The notes under the pieces are model-generated. The model was not told the origin of the DNA and made no database searches. It saw only the letters and a list, made by a program, of their open reading frames with translations. The translations under genes and the position numbers were made by a program. Source: Acetomicrobium hydrogeniformans ATCC BAA-1850 (GTDB taxonomy: Bacteria; Synergistota; Synergistia; Synergistales; Acetomicrobiaceae). Taken from it: a stretch of 64,000 nt of DNA. The stretch covers positions 754,001 to 818,000 of the forward strand of contig NZ_ACJX03000001.1 of NCBI RefSeq assembly GCF_000160455.2. The letters are read 5' to 3'. This document shows, piece by piece, positions 17,351 through 27,187 of this stretch. How positions within the stretch are numbered: position 1 is the first letter of the stretch; each line of letters starts with the position of its first letter.

Positions 17351-17572
17351 CATAATTCTAAGGGCGCTACCATCCAAGATGTTGTAGAGAAAACCGACCT
17401 TTCTTACCCTACTGCCCATAGATACCTGGAGTATCTAGCAATGTCAGGCTTGGCTTCCAAAGAACCCAAATACCAAGATGGGCGCTCTGGAAGACCTAGA
17501 TTTATCTACTACCTTTTAGATTCTTGCACTTCACCTAAACACCCCTTCACTAGGATGTCTCTCAGAGGTTAA
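17351..17572 (+). pseudogene. Winged-helix transcription-regulator fragment
   Basis: An open frame without a start, from a TAG before 17351 to TAA 17570-17572. It reads SKGATIQDVVEKTDLSYPTA, then HRYLEYLAMSGLASKEPKY and GRSGRPRFIYYLL, a helix-turn-helix with wing of the MarR/ArsR/Rrf2 kind that expects YPTAxRYLxxLxxxGL. No ATG/GTG/TTG with an RBS is visible. It begins right at the base of the long terminator hairpin, so the 5' part was probably lost when that sequence arrived. Target unknown. Confidence 0.5.
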
Positions 17573-17605
17573 GGCCAAGAATTTGTGAAGCATCATTTGA
17601 AAGGA

Positions 17606-18964
17606 TCATAAGCTTCGACCCAAAAATTTTCCCCTTCCTTCCCTTGCTTTAAAAAGACCATTATTGTATATCACTTCACCTCGCGATAATGTAGTACAGA
17701 CTTTGCCCTTTATCGTCATCCCTTCGTAGGGTGAAAAGTCCGTATTCATATGCAAATTATTGGAACTTATTGTCCATTCTTGATTGGGATCCAGAATTGT
17801 TATATCGGCATCTGATCCAATTTGAAGCGCCCCTTTTCTGGGAAAAAGGCTATATATCCTGGCTGGATTTTCCGCAAAAAGCTTCACCATGACCTCCAGG
17901 GAAATGCCTCGTTTTAAGACGCCTTCGCTAAAGAATAAAGGCAGCGAAGTCTCCACGCCGGGCAAACCGTAGGGCAGATCGAGAAAGCTATCCTTCCAGC
18001 TTTTTTGCTCTCTAGTAAAGGGACAGTGATCCGTCGCTATCAAGGAAATATCTCCGTTGCTGATGCCTTCCCAGAGAGCCTGAGCGTCCATGGAGGTCCT
18101 CAATGCAGGAGAAGCGGAGTATAAATGGCCCTCCACACCCTCATATACTTCCTTCGTAAGCAGGAGATATTGGGGACATGTCTCAGCTGTCGCTTTTGAA
18201 TAAAAGCTCCTCCCTTTCTTGAAGGCCTCCAAACCTAAAGCGGAGGATAAATGCACTATATGCACCCTGGCGTTTGCCCTTTCCGCCAAGTAAATGACAT
18301 CGCTTACTGCCAGGGCTTCGCAAAGAGGTGGCCTTGCCTTGGCCAAAGTACTCATATCGCCAATCTCACTACGATCCAATAAACTAACGATATGGTTAAT
18401 TATCTCCTCGTCTTCTGCATGTACTATGGCCAATGCTCCCAGGTCGCCTATCGTCTCAAAGGCATCGAAAAGCGCTCCTCTGTCGGTCCTTCTGCCGGAG
18501 GAGCTGTAGGCAGTGAAAAACTTAAAACTGGTAACTCCCATTTGCGTTGCCTTCAAGATCTCCCACGACCTGGATCTGTGCCAACCGATAATTTCAGCGT
18601 GAAGCGTATAATCGATGTAGGATTTTTTAGCTTCATCGAGCCTGCTTTCTATATCTTCAGGAAGGGTTGAATCTCTGTCGCCCACCGTAAAATCTATGAC
18701 GGTCGTGACTCCGCCACAGGCTGCAGCTTTTGTGCCAGAAGCAAAATCATCGCTCGAACGGGTGCCAGAAACGGGAAGCTCCATGTGAACATGAGCATCT
18801 ACCACGCCCGGCAACACGAGTTTGCCTGAGGCATCGACAACATCTTTTCCTTTTAAATCATAACCTATCGCCGCTATACATTCGCCTGCGATGCCGATAT
18901 CCCCTTTAATCGTTCCAAAGGGGCTACCTACTATTTTGCCACCTTTAATTACAACATCATACAT
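17606..18964 (-). CDS. Dihydropyrimidinase/hydantoinase-family amidohydrolase
   Basis: About 452 residues from ATG 18964 (GGGGTTGATCTG upstream). It is a two-metal TIM-barrel amidohydrolase with metal ligands in VDAHVHMEL, the carbamylated-lysine segment TSFKFFTAYS, His sites in AIVHAEDEE and HIVHLSS, and the final Asp in IATDHCPFT. The family cleaves cyclic amides (dihydropyrimidines, hydantoins, allantoin). Active-site details point to dihydropyrimidinase or D-hydantoinase more than allantoinase, but the substrate is not settled. It stands alone: no carbamoylase, racemase or dihydropyrimidine dehydrogenase is next to it. It is divergent from the phosphoesterase gene. Confidence 0.85.
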   Translation of the reverse strand: MYDVVIKGGKIVGSPFGTIKGDIGIAGECIAAIGYDLKGKDVVDASGKLVLPGVVDAHVHMELPVSGTRSSDDFASGTKAAACGGVTTVIDFTVGDRDSTLPEDIESRLDEAKKSYIDYTLHAEIIGWHRSRSWEILKATQMGVTSFKFFTAYSSSGRRTDRGALFDAFETIGDLGALAIVHAEDEEIINHIVSLLDRSEIGDMSTLAKARPPLCEALAVSDVIYLAERANARVHIVHLSSALGLEAFKKGRSFYSKATAETCPQYLLLTKEVYEGVEGHLYSASPALRTSMDAQALWEGISNGDISLIATDHCPFTREQKSWKDSFLDLPYGLPGVETSLPLFFSEGVLKRGISLEVMVKLFAENPARIYSLFPRKGALQIGSDADITILDPNQEWTISSNNLHMNTDFSPYEGMTIKGKVCTTLSRGEVIYNNGLFKAREGRGKFLGRSL

Positions 18965-19101
18965 CAGATCAACCCCCGATCGTCTGAGTTTCCCGGCCAT
19001 AAAAAAGGCTTCATGTTTATCGTTATGTCAAGATGGGAGATTTATCGGATTTCTAAAGGATATCCATTTGCATTATACTATCAAAGAGAAGGGGGAGTTG
19101 T

Positions 19102-20265
19102 ATGGGATTAGGATTAATGGTTTTTTTTGGATCTGTTTCTTTGATATATTTTTTTGCCAATTACTATATCTACAGGCACATATCTGTTTTGTGCCAATCT
19201 CCTTTGGGAAAAGTTGTGTTGATTGTCCTTGTTTTGGCCATGATCGCCTACCCCTGCGGCCGTCTGCTTCAGGCCTTCACCTCCCTTGAAGATATCGCCA
19301 AAATATTCGCCGTGGCCGGTTCTTACTATTTTGCTTTCATGGCTTATGCATTTTTATTGAGCCTCTTCATAGACTTTTACAGACTCGTGTCTTCTCTCTT
19401 CTCTTTTATGCCGCTTTTGGATGTTACTTTAAGAGCGCACATATGGAAAATAAGCGTCGTCCTCATAATGGTCCTGATCGTAATTGGCAGCATTAACGCA
19501 AGAAGAACGCGAACAGTGGCATTAAACCTGGAGATGCCGAATGTCAATGCGTCTTTGGATTCCATCCGGGCCGTAGCCGTATCGGACGTGCATGTAGGTC
19601 TCTTCATGAACAACTCTCGCATAAAAGATCTTGTGAGTAAAATTAACGATCTGTCTCCGGACATGGTGCTTTTCGTGGGCGATATAGTAGACGAAAGCGT
19701 TTCCGTTGCGATGGAAGAAAGCCTGGCGGAGGAATTAAAACAATTAAATGCTCCCTTAGGTGTATATGCCGTTGCCGGCAACCACGAATATTACGCGGGA
19801 ATAGAGGAAGTCGAGAAATACCTCGCCAGGGCAGGAGTGAAGCTGCTCCAAGATGAATTCGCGATCATAGAAAATTCACTAATTCTTGTAGGCAGAAGGG
19901 ATATTACGGCAAATCGCATAGAAAGGTCAAAACGCATTCCCTTAAACGAAATACTCCAAGAAGTTTCAAAGGATCTCCCTGTCATGGTTTTAGATCACAC
20001 GCCCGTCAATTTAGACGAGGCGGCATCTCAGGGAGTTGCCATTCAGCTGTCAGGCCATACGCACAACGGTCAGATGTGGCCATTTAACTTAATAACAAAA
20101 TTGATATTCGAAAAAAGCTGGGGGGTTTTGCAAAAGGACAAAACCTTAATTTACATATCCAGCGGGTATGGAACTTGGGGACCTCCGGTCCGTCTGGGAT
20201 CAATGCCGGAGATAATCCTTTTGAACCTGAGGTTCATCAATTCAGTACGAGGAGGTAGTGAGTGA
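19102..20265 (+). CDS. Membrane-anchored metallophosphoesterase (YkuE/YaeI-like)
   Basis: A 387-aa protein with about four N-terminal membrane helices (to residue ~135) and a cytosolic or outward calcineurin-like phosphoesterase domain. All family motifs are present: VSDVHVG, FVGDIVDE, VAGNHEYY, LDHTPVN and LSGHTHNGQMWP. These bind two metal ions and hydrolyse phosphoesters; relatives act on UDP-diacylglucosamine or cyclic nucleotides, so the substrate is open. RBS GGGGGAG. It overlaps the xthA gene by about 8 nt if that gene starts at the GTG. Confidence 0.88.
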   Translation: MGLGLMVFFGSVSLIYFFANYYIYRHISVLCQSPLGKVVLIVLVLAMIAYPCGRLLQAFTSLEDIAKIFAVAGSYYFAFMAYAFLLSLFIDFYRLVSSLFSFMPLLDVTLRAHIWKISVVLIMVLIVIGSINARRTRTVALNLEMPNVNASLDSIRAVAVSDVHVGLFMNNSRIKDLVSKINDLSPDMVLFVGDIVDESVSVAMEESLAEELKQLNAPLGVYAVAGNHEYYAGIEEVEKYLARAGVKLLQDEFAIIENSLILVGRRDITANRIERSKRIPLNEILQEVSKDLPVMVLDHTPVNLDEAASQGVAIQLSGHTHNGQMWPFNLITKLIFEKSWGVLQKDKTLIYISSGYGTWGPPVRLGSMPEIILLNLRFINSVRGGSE

Positions 20266-20266
20266 A

Positions 20267-21052
20267 ATGCCCTTTTTTACGATATCAACCTTTAACGCAA
20301 ATTCCGTCAGAAGCAGGCTTCAAATCCTCGAAAGATGGTTGATAAAAAACCCCGTAGACGTCTTGTGTCTGCAAGAGACGAAGGTAAGCGACGATCAATT
20401 TCCGGCATCGGCCTTCGATTCCTGGGGATACCACGTCTTTTTCAGGGGAAGGAAAGCTTACGCCGGTGTGGCAATTGCTTGCCAAGGGGAACCCAATGAG
20501 ATCATTTACGGCTTCCCCGACGGCAAAGACGGAAAGGACGACGACAGACTGATGATGGCCAGGTTCGACGACCTGTGGGTAATAAACACTTACGTCCCCC
20601 AGGGCAAGTCCATTGACCATCCCGATTACCGATACAAAAAGGACTTTTTCCGGCGATTCCTCGATTTGCTGGAATCGGAGTTTAAGGCAGATGACAAGAT
20701 AATTTGGGTGGGAGACATGAACGTAGCCCCAGAGGAAAAGGACGTAACGAAACCGGAAACGAAAAGAAACCACGTATGCTTTCATGAAGAAATAAGGGAT
20801 ATTTTCGACACCGTCAAATCCTGGGGTTTTGTGGACGTCTTCAGAAAACACCACCCGGAAGAAGGACAGTACACATTTTGGGACTATAGGGTCAAAAATG
20901 CTCTTGAACGAAACATAGGCTGGCGTGTAGACCACATATTAGCTACGCCTTCCGTGGCAGATCGATCAGTGGATTGCTACATAGACAGGGAACCTAGATC
21001 ATGGGAAAAGCCGTCGGATCATACTTTTCTCGTTGGCATATTCGATCTTTAA
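20267..21052 (+). CDS. xthA: Exonuclease III (AP endonuclease)
   Basis: About 261 residues of the ExoIII/EEP family, a base-excision-repair enzyme that incises abasic sites. Motifs: FNANSVRSR at the start, LQETKVSDDQFP with the metal Glu, WVGDMNVAPEEKD with Asp and Asn, and the final SDHTFLVG with the catalytic Asp-His pair. ATG 20267 is chosen because AGGAGG at about 20249-20254 gives normal spacing; GTG 20258 is only about 3 nt from it. It is coupled to the phosphoesterase gene upstream. Confidence 0.93.
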   Translation: MPFFTISTFNANSVRSRLQILERWLIKNPVDVLCLQETKVSDDQFPASAFDSWGYHVFFRGRKAYAGVAIACQGEPNEIIYGFPDGKDGKDDDRLMMARFDDLWVINTYVPQGKSIDHPDYRYKKDFFRRFLDLLESEFKADDKIIWVGDMNVAPEEKDVTKPETKRNHVCFHEEIRDIFDTVKSWGFVDVFRKHHPEEGQYTFWDYRVKNALERNIGWRVDHILATPSVADRSVDCYIDREPRSWEKPSDHTFLVGIFDL

Positions 21053-21082
21053 TTTAATCTTTTAAATTACCCACAAAAGCCA

Positions 21083-21997
21083 ATGAATACGCTTGAGAGT
21101 ACCGTGAGGGGAATATTTTTGGTCCTTGGGGCGACCACGATTTGGGGAACGAACGGTCCCGTAGTTCATTTCGTCAACGGTTTTGGAGTCGGCCCTTTTC
21201 TCATAACGCTTTTTCGCATAACCGTCAGCACCTGTATCATCATCTATCTCGCCCCCAAACCCCGAAGCGCTTTGATAATTCCCCGTAAAGAGGAGATGGG
21301 CAGAGCACTTTTTTGGTTGAGCTCTCTTGGGCTCATCAGCTCGAACTTGGGCCTTAGCATAGCCTTTTTGAGGATATCCGTAGGAATGACGATGATCATG
21401 TATTACACCGCTCCGATTTGGGCCATGATAGGAGCCTGGGCTATAGCCCGAGAGCGCCCCTCTCTGGTGCAAATTCTGGCCTTAATACTCTCTCTGTCGG
21501 GAGTTTACTTTGCCGTATGGGATCCCGGCGAGGGCTTGAAGTTCGACATCATTGGCATTCTCTGCGCACTGGCCGGCGGTGCCGGTTATGCCCTCTACCT
21601 TTTAAACGGAAGATACGGACTCGGCAAAAAATCGCAGTATAAGGCCTATTTGCAAAGTTTTCTATGGGCATCGGTAATCTGTTGGGTCGCCGGGCTTTAT
21701 GGAGGAAAAGCAGCGGATCTATTCAAGGCCCCGCCGAAAGCTTACCTTGGCCTAATGTATATGGCATTATGCACCTCCGCCATTGCCTTTGGCATGATCT
21801 CGAGATCCCTTAAATATCTATCTAGCTCTATAGCTTCGGTATTATCAATGAGCGAAATTCCTCTCTCTATGATGTGGGCCTTTCTATTGCTTGGAGAAAG
21901 GCCGGAAAAAAGCGCGATCATCGGCGGAGTCTTCATATGCATTGCAGTCATCATGTTGTCGCTGGAACCTTTATTCTATTGTAGAAGTAATAAATAG
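21083..21997 (+). CDS. EamA/DMT-family transporter
   Basis: A 304-aa inner-membrane protein with ten predicted helices arranged as two EamA repeats. Typical sequences are ATTIWGTNGPVVHF at the first helix, the end of repeat one (MIMYYTAPIWAMIGAWAI, RERPSLVQILAL), and the end of repeat two (SSIASVLSMSEIPLSMMWAF, LLGERPEKSAIIGGVFI). DMT transporters usually export metabolites or amino acids; the substrate cannot be told. It lies 30 bp after xthA on the same strand. The 8-bp-spaced start has no strong RBS. Confidence 0.88.
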   Translation: MNTLESTVRGIFLVLGATTIWGTNGPVVHFVNGFGVGPFLITLFRITVSTCIIIYLAPKPRSALIIPRKEEMGRALFWLSSLGLISSNLGLSIAFLRISVGMTMIMYYTAPIWAMIGAWAIARERPSLVQILALILSLSGVYFAVWDPGEGLKFDIIGILCALAGGAGYALYLLNGRYGLGKKSQYKAYLQSFLWASVICWVAGLYGGKAADLFKAPPKAYLGLMYMALCTSAIAFGMISRSLKYLSSSIASVLSMSEIPLSMMWAFLLLGERPEKSAIIGGVFICIAVIMLSLEPLFYCRSNK

Positions 21998-22044
21998 ATG
22001 TTATATTATATGCGCCAGAGCCTGAGGTAAAAGGGGTGTGAGAG

Positions 22045-22413
22045 ATGGAACACTACTGGAAGATCAAATGCCCGGTTTGCGGTGCCGAAACTATATGGTC
22101 CACAAAAGAAGACACACAAGTTCATTGTTCACACTTCAGCAGCTTTTTCCCTGAAAAATCTCTCGTCATCTATTACAACGATCTAGGAGAAGAGGTCGCA
22201 GTAAGCCTTGAATCCGTCGGACAGGTATGCTACAACTTCTCCTGCCCTCTCTGTAAGGAGGAAATAGAGGCCTGTGCAACGGAAGGGGCACATCAATATT
22301 TCATAAAAACCAATTGCACTCATTTCGTATCCCTACAAAGGGAAGAAGGAGATAAAATCTCTGCAATCTTTGCAGATTCCTACAATAACATTTTTCCCAT
22401 GGAAATAGGATAG
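22045..22413 (+). CDS. Small protein with two repeated zinc-binding units
   Basis: A 122-aa soluble protein. Two copies of a C-x2-C ... C-x-H pattern are visible: CPVCGAETIWS with VHCSHFSSF (residues ~10-36), and CPLCKEEIEAC with TNCTHFVSL (~74-106). Each copy keeps the same order (CPxC, then N/H-C-x-HF), so the protein arose by internal duplication. Zinc or iron binding is likely, function unknown. RBS AAGGGGTGTGAG sits upstream. It is the last gene before a strong bidirectional terminator. Confidence 0.75.
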   Translation: MEHYWKIKCPVCGAETIWSTKEDTQVHCSHFSSFFPEKSLVIYYNDLGEEVAVSLESVGQVCYNFSCPLCKEEIEACATEGAHQYFIKTNCTHFVSLQREEGDKISAIFADSYNNIFPMEIG

Positions 22414-22424
22414 CATCCAACTCG

Positions 22425-22468
22425 AGTTTCATCCCTCCCTTTTTCTAGAAAAAGGGAGGGATGAAACT
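22425..22468. terminator. Bidirectional terminator (22-bp perfect palindrome)
   Basis: Positions 22425-22446 are the exact reverse complement of 22447-22468, with CATCCCTCCCTTTTT and AAAAAGGGAGGGATG at the core. It lies between convergent genes and gives a GC-rich stem with a T tract in both directions. Confidence 0.85.
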
Positions 22469-22473
22469 AAATT

Positions 22474-23871
22474 TTACCTTTTTCTGGGCAGCTGATGAAT
22501 GGCCTCATTCTTGACTCCCATCACCGCCTCGTGGAAAGCTTCCGCCAGTGTTGGGTGGGCATGAATGCAGGAGATCAATTCCTCTGCGGGTATGCCAGCA
22601 TGCATGGCTAAGGCCGCTTCGTGTATGAGGTCGCTGGCGTGGGGTCCGATGATATGAACGCCCGCCAATTTGCCGTCGCCGTAGGCCAATACCTTTACCA
22701 ATCCATCCTCTTCGCCCATGGCAATGGCCTTGCCGTTGCCGGCGAAGAGGAACTTGCCGACGGAGTAATCGATGTTATCTTTTTTCAATTCCTCTTCGGT
22801 CTTCCCCACAGAAGCGACTTCGGGAATGGTAAAGACCGCTGCAGGTATGGCGTCATAATTTATCCTGTCGGCTTTACGTCCGAACATGACCTCGACAGCC
22901 ACTTTACCCTCCTCTGAAGCGACATGGGCAAGATAGGGCGGACCTATTACATCGCCAATGGCGTAAATTCCTTCAACGGAGGTTCGATAGAATTCATCCA
23001 CGATTATGCCCTTCTTCCCCGTTTCAATCCCCACATCCTCGCAACCAAGACCTTCAACGTTGGGGACGTTGCCCGTCGCTACCAAGACCAGATCTGCATT
23101 TAGCGTAGCCTCTTCCCTGTCGCTTGAAGCATAAACGGTTAGGCCCTCTTTTCCCTGCTCTATTCTGTCTACGAGCATGCCCTCATAAAAGGTTATGCCC
23201 CTCTTCTTTAAAAGCAGCTTTATTCTCTTGGATATTTCGCCGTCCATTAACCTGAGGACTCTGCTTCTAACCATTACCGTAACGTTGGATCCCAAAGCAT
23301 TGTATATGCTGGCAAATTCCATGGCTATATATCCGCCGCCATATATAAAGAGGTTATCGGGCAGATCCTCGTACTCGAGCAACTCCCTGCTGGTCACTAC
23401 TCCCCTCAAACCCATCCCTGGAATATCAGGTACGGCCTGTTTGGAACCGGTAGCGATAAGGATGAATTTAGCCTCAATCTCCTCCCTGCTGCCGTCGGAC
23501 TTCGTTACAGATATCGTGTTCTTGCCCGATAATTTAGCCTCTCCCTCGATGACGTTAACTTTGTATCCCTTTAATAATTGAGCCACTCCTCCAGTAAGTT
23601 TGTCAACGGATCTCCTCTTCCAGGCATGCACTTTGGCCATGTCCACCTTCGCTTCGCCGACGACAATTCCGGCCTCTTCCATTCTTTGGGCCAACAGGAC
23701 GCTTTCGGCACTTTGACACAAAGCCTTAGTGGGAATGCAACCATAATTAAGACAGGTTCCTCCAATTCTATCCCTTTCGACGACGGTAACCGTGGCTCCA
23801 AGCTGTGCGGCCCTTATGGCGGCCACGTAACCCCCGGGTCCTCCGCCAATTACGACTAGGTCGCTCTTCAT
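22474..23871 (-). CDS. lpdA: Dihydrolipoyl dehydrogenase (glycine cleavage L protein)
   Basis: About 465 residues, a homodimeric FAD enzyme that reoxidises the lipoyl arm of GcvH with NAD+. It shows the FAD dinucleotide fold DLVVIGGGPGGYVAAIRAA, the redox-active disulfide in GGTCLNYGCIPTKAL, an NAD-binding GGGYIAMEFASIY, and the C-terminal His-Glu pair in HAHPTLAEAFHEAV. ATG 23871 is chosen (GAAAGGGGG upstream), giving the usual MKSDLVVIGGG start. It is the last gene of the gcv operon, 68 bp after gcvPB. Confidence 0.95.
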   Translation of the reverse strand: MKSDLVVIGGGPGGYVAAIRAAQLGATVTVVERDRIGGTCLNYGCIPTKALCQSAESVLLAQRMEEAGIVVGEAKVDMAKVHAWKRRSVDKLTGGVAQLLKGYKVNVIEGEAKLSGKNTISVTKSDGSREEIEAKFILIATGSKQAVPDIPGMGLRGVVTSRELLEYEDLPDNLFIYGGGYIAMEFASIYNALGSNVTVMVRSRVLRLMDGEISKRIKLLLKKRGITFYEGMLVDRIEQGKEGLTVYASSDREEATLNADLVLVATGNVPNVEGLGCEDVGIETGKKGIIVDEFYRTSVEGIYAIGDVIGPPYLAHVASEEGKVAVEVMFGRKADRINYDAIPAAVFTIPEVASVGKTEEELKKDNIDYSVGKFLFAGNGKAIAMGEEDGLVKVLAYGDGKLAGVHIIGPHASDLIHEAALAMHAGIPAEELISCIHAHPTLAEAFHEAVMGVKNEAIHQLPRKR

Positions 23872-23959
23872 CGACTCTACCCCCTTTCTCAAATATTTAA
23901 AGGCGCCTCTTGCGCCATTATATTACGGCAAGAGACGCCCTTCGTCCGGATTTACGAGT

Positions 23960-25417
23960 TTACGCTTCGAAGTCCCATTTCACCACGGGTCTTTTGGCTG
24001 CCGTCACTTCGTCCAATCGCGTAACAGGAGTGTTCTTCGGTGATTCCTTTACAAGGTCGGGGTTTTCTTCCGCTTCTTTTGCGATAGAAATCATCGTCTC
24101 GGCAAAGGCGTCCAGCGTCTCGACGCTTTCCGTCTCCGTGGGCTCTACCATCATGGCCTCCGGTACAATCAGCGGGAAGTACACGGTCGGTGGATGGAAA
24201 CCGTAATCTATTAGCCTCTTTACCATATCAAGAGTAGTGACGCTCGTAGCTTTCTTCTGCCTGTTGCCGGAGATGACGAATTCGTGCTTGCACCAACGAT
24301 CGAAGGGAAGTTCAAAATAATCTCTAAGTTTTTTCAAGAGATAATTCGCGTTCAAGACGGAGCATTCGGCAATTTCCCTCAAGCCCTCAGGTCCCATGGT
24401 CAAAATGTAAGCGTAAGCTTTAACCATTACGTTGAAGTTACCATAGAAGGACCTTACCTTTCCGATGGAAAGGGGCCTATCGTAATCGAGATAGTATCTT
24501 TCGCCCTCCTTTTCCACAGTGGGAACAGGCAAGAAGGGTACAAGTTCCTTTGTAACAGCTATCGGTCCCGATCCCGGCCCGCCTCCGCCGTGGGGAGTGC
24601 TGAAGGTCTTGTGAAGGTTCAAATGTACTACGTCAAAGCCCATGTCGCCCGGTCGCGCCTTCCCTAGATTTGCGTTGAGGTTGGCCCCGTCGTAATACAA
24701 AAGACCGCCTGCGTCGTGTATTATCCTGGCAATTTCGGTTATCCTTTCCTCGAACAATCCGAGCGTATTGGGGTTCGTCAGCATGATGCCGGCCACTTCG
24801 TCGCTCATCAGTTTCTTTAGATCTTCGACATCCACGTTTCCGCGCTCGTCGGATTTCACTTCCAGCACTTCGAATCCCACCATGCTGGCCGACGCAGGGT
24901 TCGTGCCGTGAGCCGAATCGGGTATTATGATCTTCTTCCTCTTGCCCTCTCCCCTCTCTTCCAGGGCGGCCTTTATGATCATCAAACCCGTCATCTCGCC
25001 ATGAGCACCTGCAGCAGGCTGTAACGTGGCCCTATCCATGCCGGTTATCTCGCACAACATCTTCTCCAGGTCGTACATGAGTTTCAGCGCGCCCTGTACC
25101 GTCTCCTCCGGCTGATAGGGGTGAAGCCGCAAAAAACCCGGCAGGCGCGAGACGGCCTCGTTTATCTTCGGGTTGTACTTCATCGTACATGACCCTAAGG
25201 GGTAAAAGCCTAAGTCGACGGCGTAGTTGAGTTGAGATAACCTGGTAAAATGTCGAACTACGTCGACCTCAAATACCTCGGGCAGCCTGGCATCGATCTT
25301 TCTCGCGAATTTTTCCGGGATTTTTTCGCCGGCTTCAGGCACATCACAAGCAGGAAGAGAGTAAGCCTTCCTTCCCGATTTACTCAACTCAAATATGAGC
25401 TCAACGGGCTTTTTCAT
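23960..25417 (-). CDS. gcvPB: Glycine dehydrogenase (decarboxylating) subunit 2
   Basis: A 485-aa PLP-dependent half of the P protein. The PLP lysine is in [19 protein letters not shown]. Other conserved blocks are [26 protein letters not shown] and [13 protein letters not shown]. With subunit 1 it decarboxylates glycine and hands the aminomethyl group to lipoyl-GcvH. Split P proteins of this kind are usual in Thermotogota, Firmicutes and Synergistota. Its start overlaps the gcvPA stop (ATGA). Confidence 0.96.
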   Translation of the reverse strand: MKKPVELIFELSKSGRKAYSLPACDVPEAGEKIPEKFARKIDARLPEVFEVDVVRHFTRLSQLNYAVDLGFYPLGSCTMKYNPKINEAVSRLPGFLRLHPYQPEETVQGALKLMYDLEKMLCEITGMDRATLQPAAGAHGEMTGLMIIKAALEERGEGKRKKIIIPDSAHGTNPASASMVGFEVLEVKSDERGNVDVEDLKKLMSDEVAGIMLTNPNTLGLFEERITEIARIIHDAGGLLYYDGANLNANLGKARPGDMGFDVVHLNLHKTFSTPHGGGGPGSGPIAVTKELVPFLPVPTVEKEGERYYLDYDRPLSIGKVRSFYGNFNVMVKAYAYILTMGPEGLREIAECSVLNANYLLKKLRDYFELPFDRWCKHEFVISGNRQKKATSVTTLDMVKRLIDYGFHPPTVYFPLIVPEAMMVEPTETESVETLDAFAETMISIAKEAEENPDLVKESPKNTPVTRLDEVTAAKRPVVKWDFEA

Positions 25418-26757
25418 CGCACTTCACCCCCTGCGATCCCGACAAACCTGTCGATCTCTTCTTTTGTCCTGCGTTCTGTCACGGCGATCAGCCAGCCGTT
25501 TTTGATCTCCGGGTACTGCCCGGAAAGATCGTAGCCCCCGATAAAACCTTCCTTTAGGAGCTTCTCGTTGATCTCCTTTACCGGCTTGGGAGCGATGAGG
25601 ACGAACTCTTTGAAGAAGAAAGCGTTGAAGGCGCGCTTAAAACCCCTCTTTACGAGCTCATCCATTGCGTAGTGCGCCTTGTTGTAACAAAGTTTAGCTA
25701 CTTCCTTAAGTCCTTCCTTTCCCATAGTGCTCATATAGACCGCACCCATCAGGGCGCATAAGCTCTGGTTGGTGCATATATTGGAGGTTGCCTTTTCGCG
25801 ACGTATGTGCTGCTCTCTAGCCTGCAGTGTCAAGACGAAACCACGACGACCTTCGGTATCTACGGTCTGTCCGACTATGCGTCCCGGCATTTTCCTCAAA
25901 AGTTTCTCCGTCGCCGCCAAAAAGCCAAAATGGGGGCCACCGAAGGATGCCGGATTGCCGAGGGCCTGTCCCTCACCAGTAACGATATCGGCTCCCAGTT
26001 TTCCCGGGGCTTCCAATAGTGCTAGAGATATGGGGTCAGCACTTACGATAAGCATGGCACCCTTAGAGTGAGCCAGTTCCGCTATGGACGCCAAGTCTTC
26101 GATAACGCCGAAGAAGTTTGGACTTTGAATCATGATTGCCGCAACTTTGTCGTTCAATTTACCCTTAACGTCCTCTAGATCAACCTGTCCGTCCTTGTAT
26201 CCGAATTCCTCTACCTCAACTCCCCTAAAATGGGTGTATGTCCTTAAGACCGATCTGTATTCGGGGTTTACCGCTTTAGAACAAAGTACCTTTTCCCTTT
26301 TGGTCGCAGAGCAGGCCATGAAGGCAGATTCGGCGAAGGAAGAGGCGCCATCGTACATGGAAGCATTGGTCACGTACATACCTGTAAGCTCACATATCAT
26401 GGATTGATATTCAAATATCGCCTGCAACGTCCCCTGACTTATTTCCGGTTGATAGGGAGTATAGGCAGTGTAGAATTCTCCCCTCGATATAATCGCGTCG
26501 ACTACGGAAGGAACGAAATGATCGTAAACGCCCGCTCCCAAAAAGCAAGTGCAGTTGCCCAAATGCAAGTTCCTGCCGGCCAATTCCTGCGTATGTCTGA
26601 CCAAACAGTCCTCTGCTAGGGGCCCCGGTATATCGTAATTTCTCTCCATTCGCACCTCTTTGGGAATATCCTCAAAGAGTTCGTCCACAGATTTGATTCC
26701 AAGGGCCTCGAGCATCCTCTCCTTATCTTCACGCGTATGGGGGATGTAATTCCACAT
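25414..26757 (-). CDS. gcvPA: Glycine dehydrogenase (decarboxylating) subunit 1
   Basis: About 447 residues, the non-PLP-binding half of the split P protein. Conserved pieces: [16 protein letters not shown] at the start, [29 protein letters not shown], and [23 protein letters not shown] 26757 is used because it overlaps the gcvH stop (TAATG) and matches the family N-terminus; the upstream extension to 26787 is an artefact. It pairs with gcvPB, with which its end overlaps. Confidence 0.95.
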   Translation of the reverse strand: MWNYIPHTREDKERMLEALGIKSVDELFEDIPKEVRMERNYDIPGPLAEDCLVRHTQELAGRNLHLGNCTCFLGAGVYDHFVPSVVDAIISRGEFYTAYTPYQPEISQGTLQAIFEYQSMICELTGMYVTNASMYDGASSFAESAFMACSATKREKVLCSKAVNPEYRSVLRTYTHFRGVEVEEFGYKDGQVDLEDVKGKLNDKVAAIMIQSPNFFGVIEDLASIAELAHSKGAMLIVSADPISLALLEAPGKLGADIVTGEGQALGNPASFGGPHFGFLAATEKLLRKMPGRIVGQTVDTEGRRGFVLTLQAREQHIRREKATSNICTNQSLCALMGAVYMSTMGKEGLKEVAKLCYNKAHYAMDELVKRGFKRAFNAFFFKEFVLIAPKPVKEINEKLLKEGFIGGYDLSGQYPEIKNGWLIAVTERRTKEEIDRFVGIAGGEVR

Positions 26758-27152
26758 TATCCCATCGCCTCCTCCTCTTCTTCGCAATGCTTGGCGTAGC
26801 TTGCGGCGTCTAAGAGAGCCTCCACCTCCTCAGGATTATTCATTTCGATCGTGGCGATCCAGTTCTCATAGGGATCCTCGTTGAGTAACCCCGGCTCATC
26901 TTCGAGAGCATCGTTTACTTCGGCTATTTCTCCCGAGACGGGAGAATATACATCGGAGGCAGCTTTGACCGATTCTATAGAACAAAGCGCCTCTCCCGCC
27001 TCGACCAGTGAACCCACTTCAGGAAGCTCGACGTAAACGATATCGCCTAGGTGCCCCTGGGCGAAATCAGTAATTCCGACGTAAGCTTTATTGCCCTCCA
27101 CTCTCACCCATTCGTGCGTTTTCGTATACTTTAAATTTTCCGGTATGTTCAT
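26757..27152 (-). CDS. gcvH: Glycine cleavage system H protein
   Basis: About 131 residues. The lipoyl-bearing Lys63 is in CSIESVKAASDVYSPVSGE, and the start reads MNIPENLKYTKTHEWV. H protein carries the aminomethyl intermediate between P, T and L proteins. ATG 27152 gives normal spacing from AGGAGG; GTG 27164 is too close. It lies between gcvT and gcvPA, with a 1-2 nt overlap to the latter. Confidence 0.95.
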   Translation of the reverse strand: MNIPENLKYTKTHEWVRVEGNKAYVGITDFAQGHLGDIVYVELPEVGSLVEAGEALCSIESVKAASDVYSPVSGEIAEVNDALEDEPGLLNEDPYENWIATIEMNNPEEVEALLDAASYAKHCEEEEEAMG

Positions 27153-27187
27153 GACTCGATGCACCTCCTGCTTCTTTTTTGCTTCTT

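Noticed and set aside
20285-20935. A 216-aa open frame on the minus strand
   Set aside because: Antisense to xthA; low-complexity look and no RBS.
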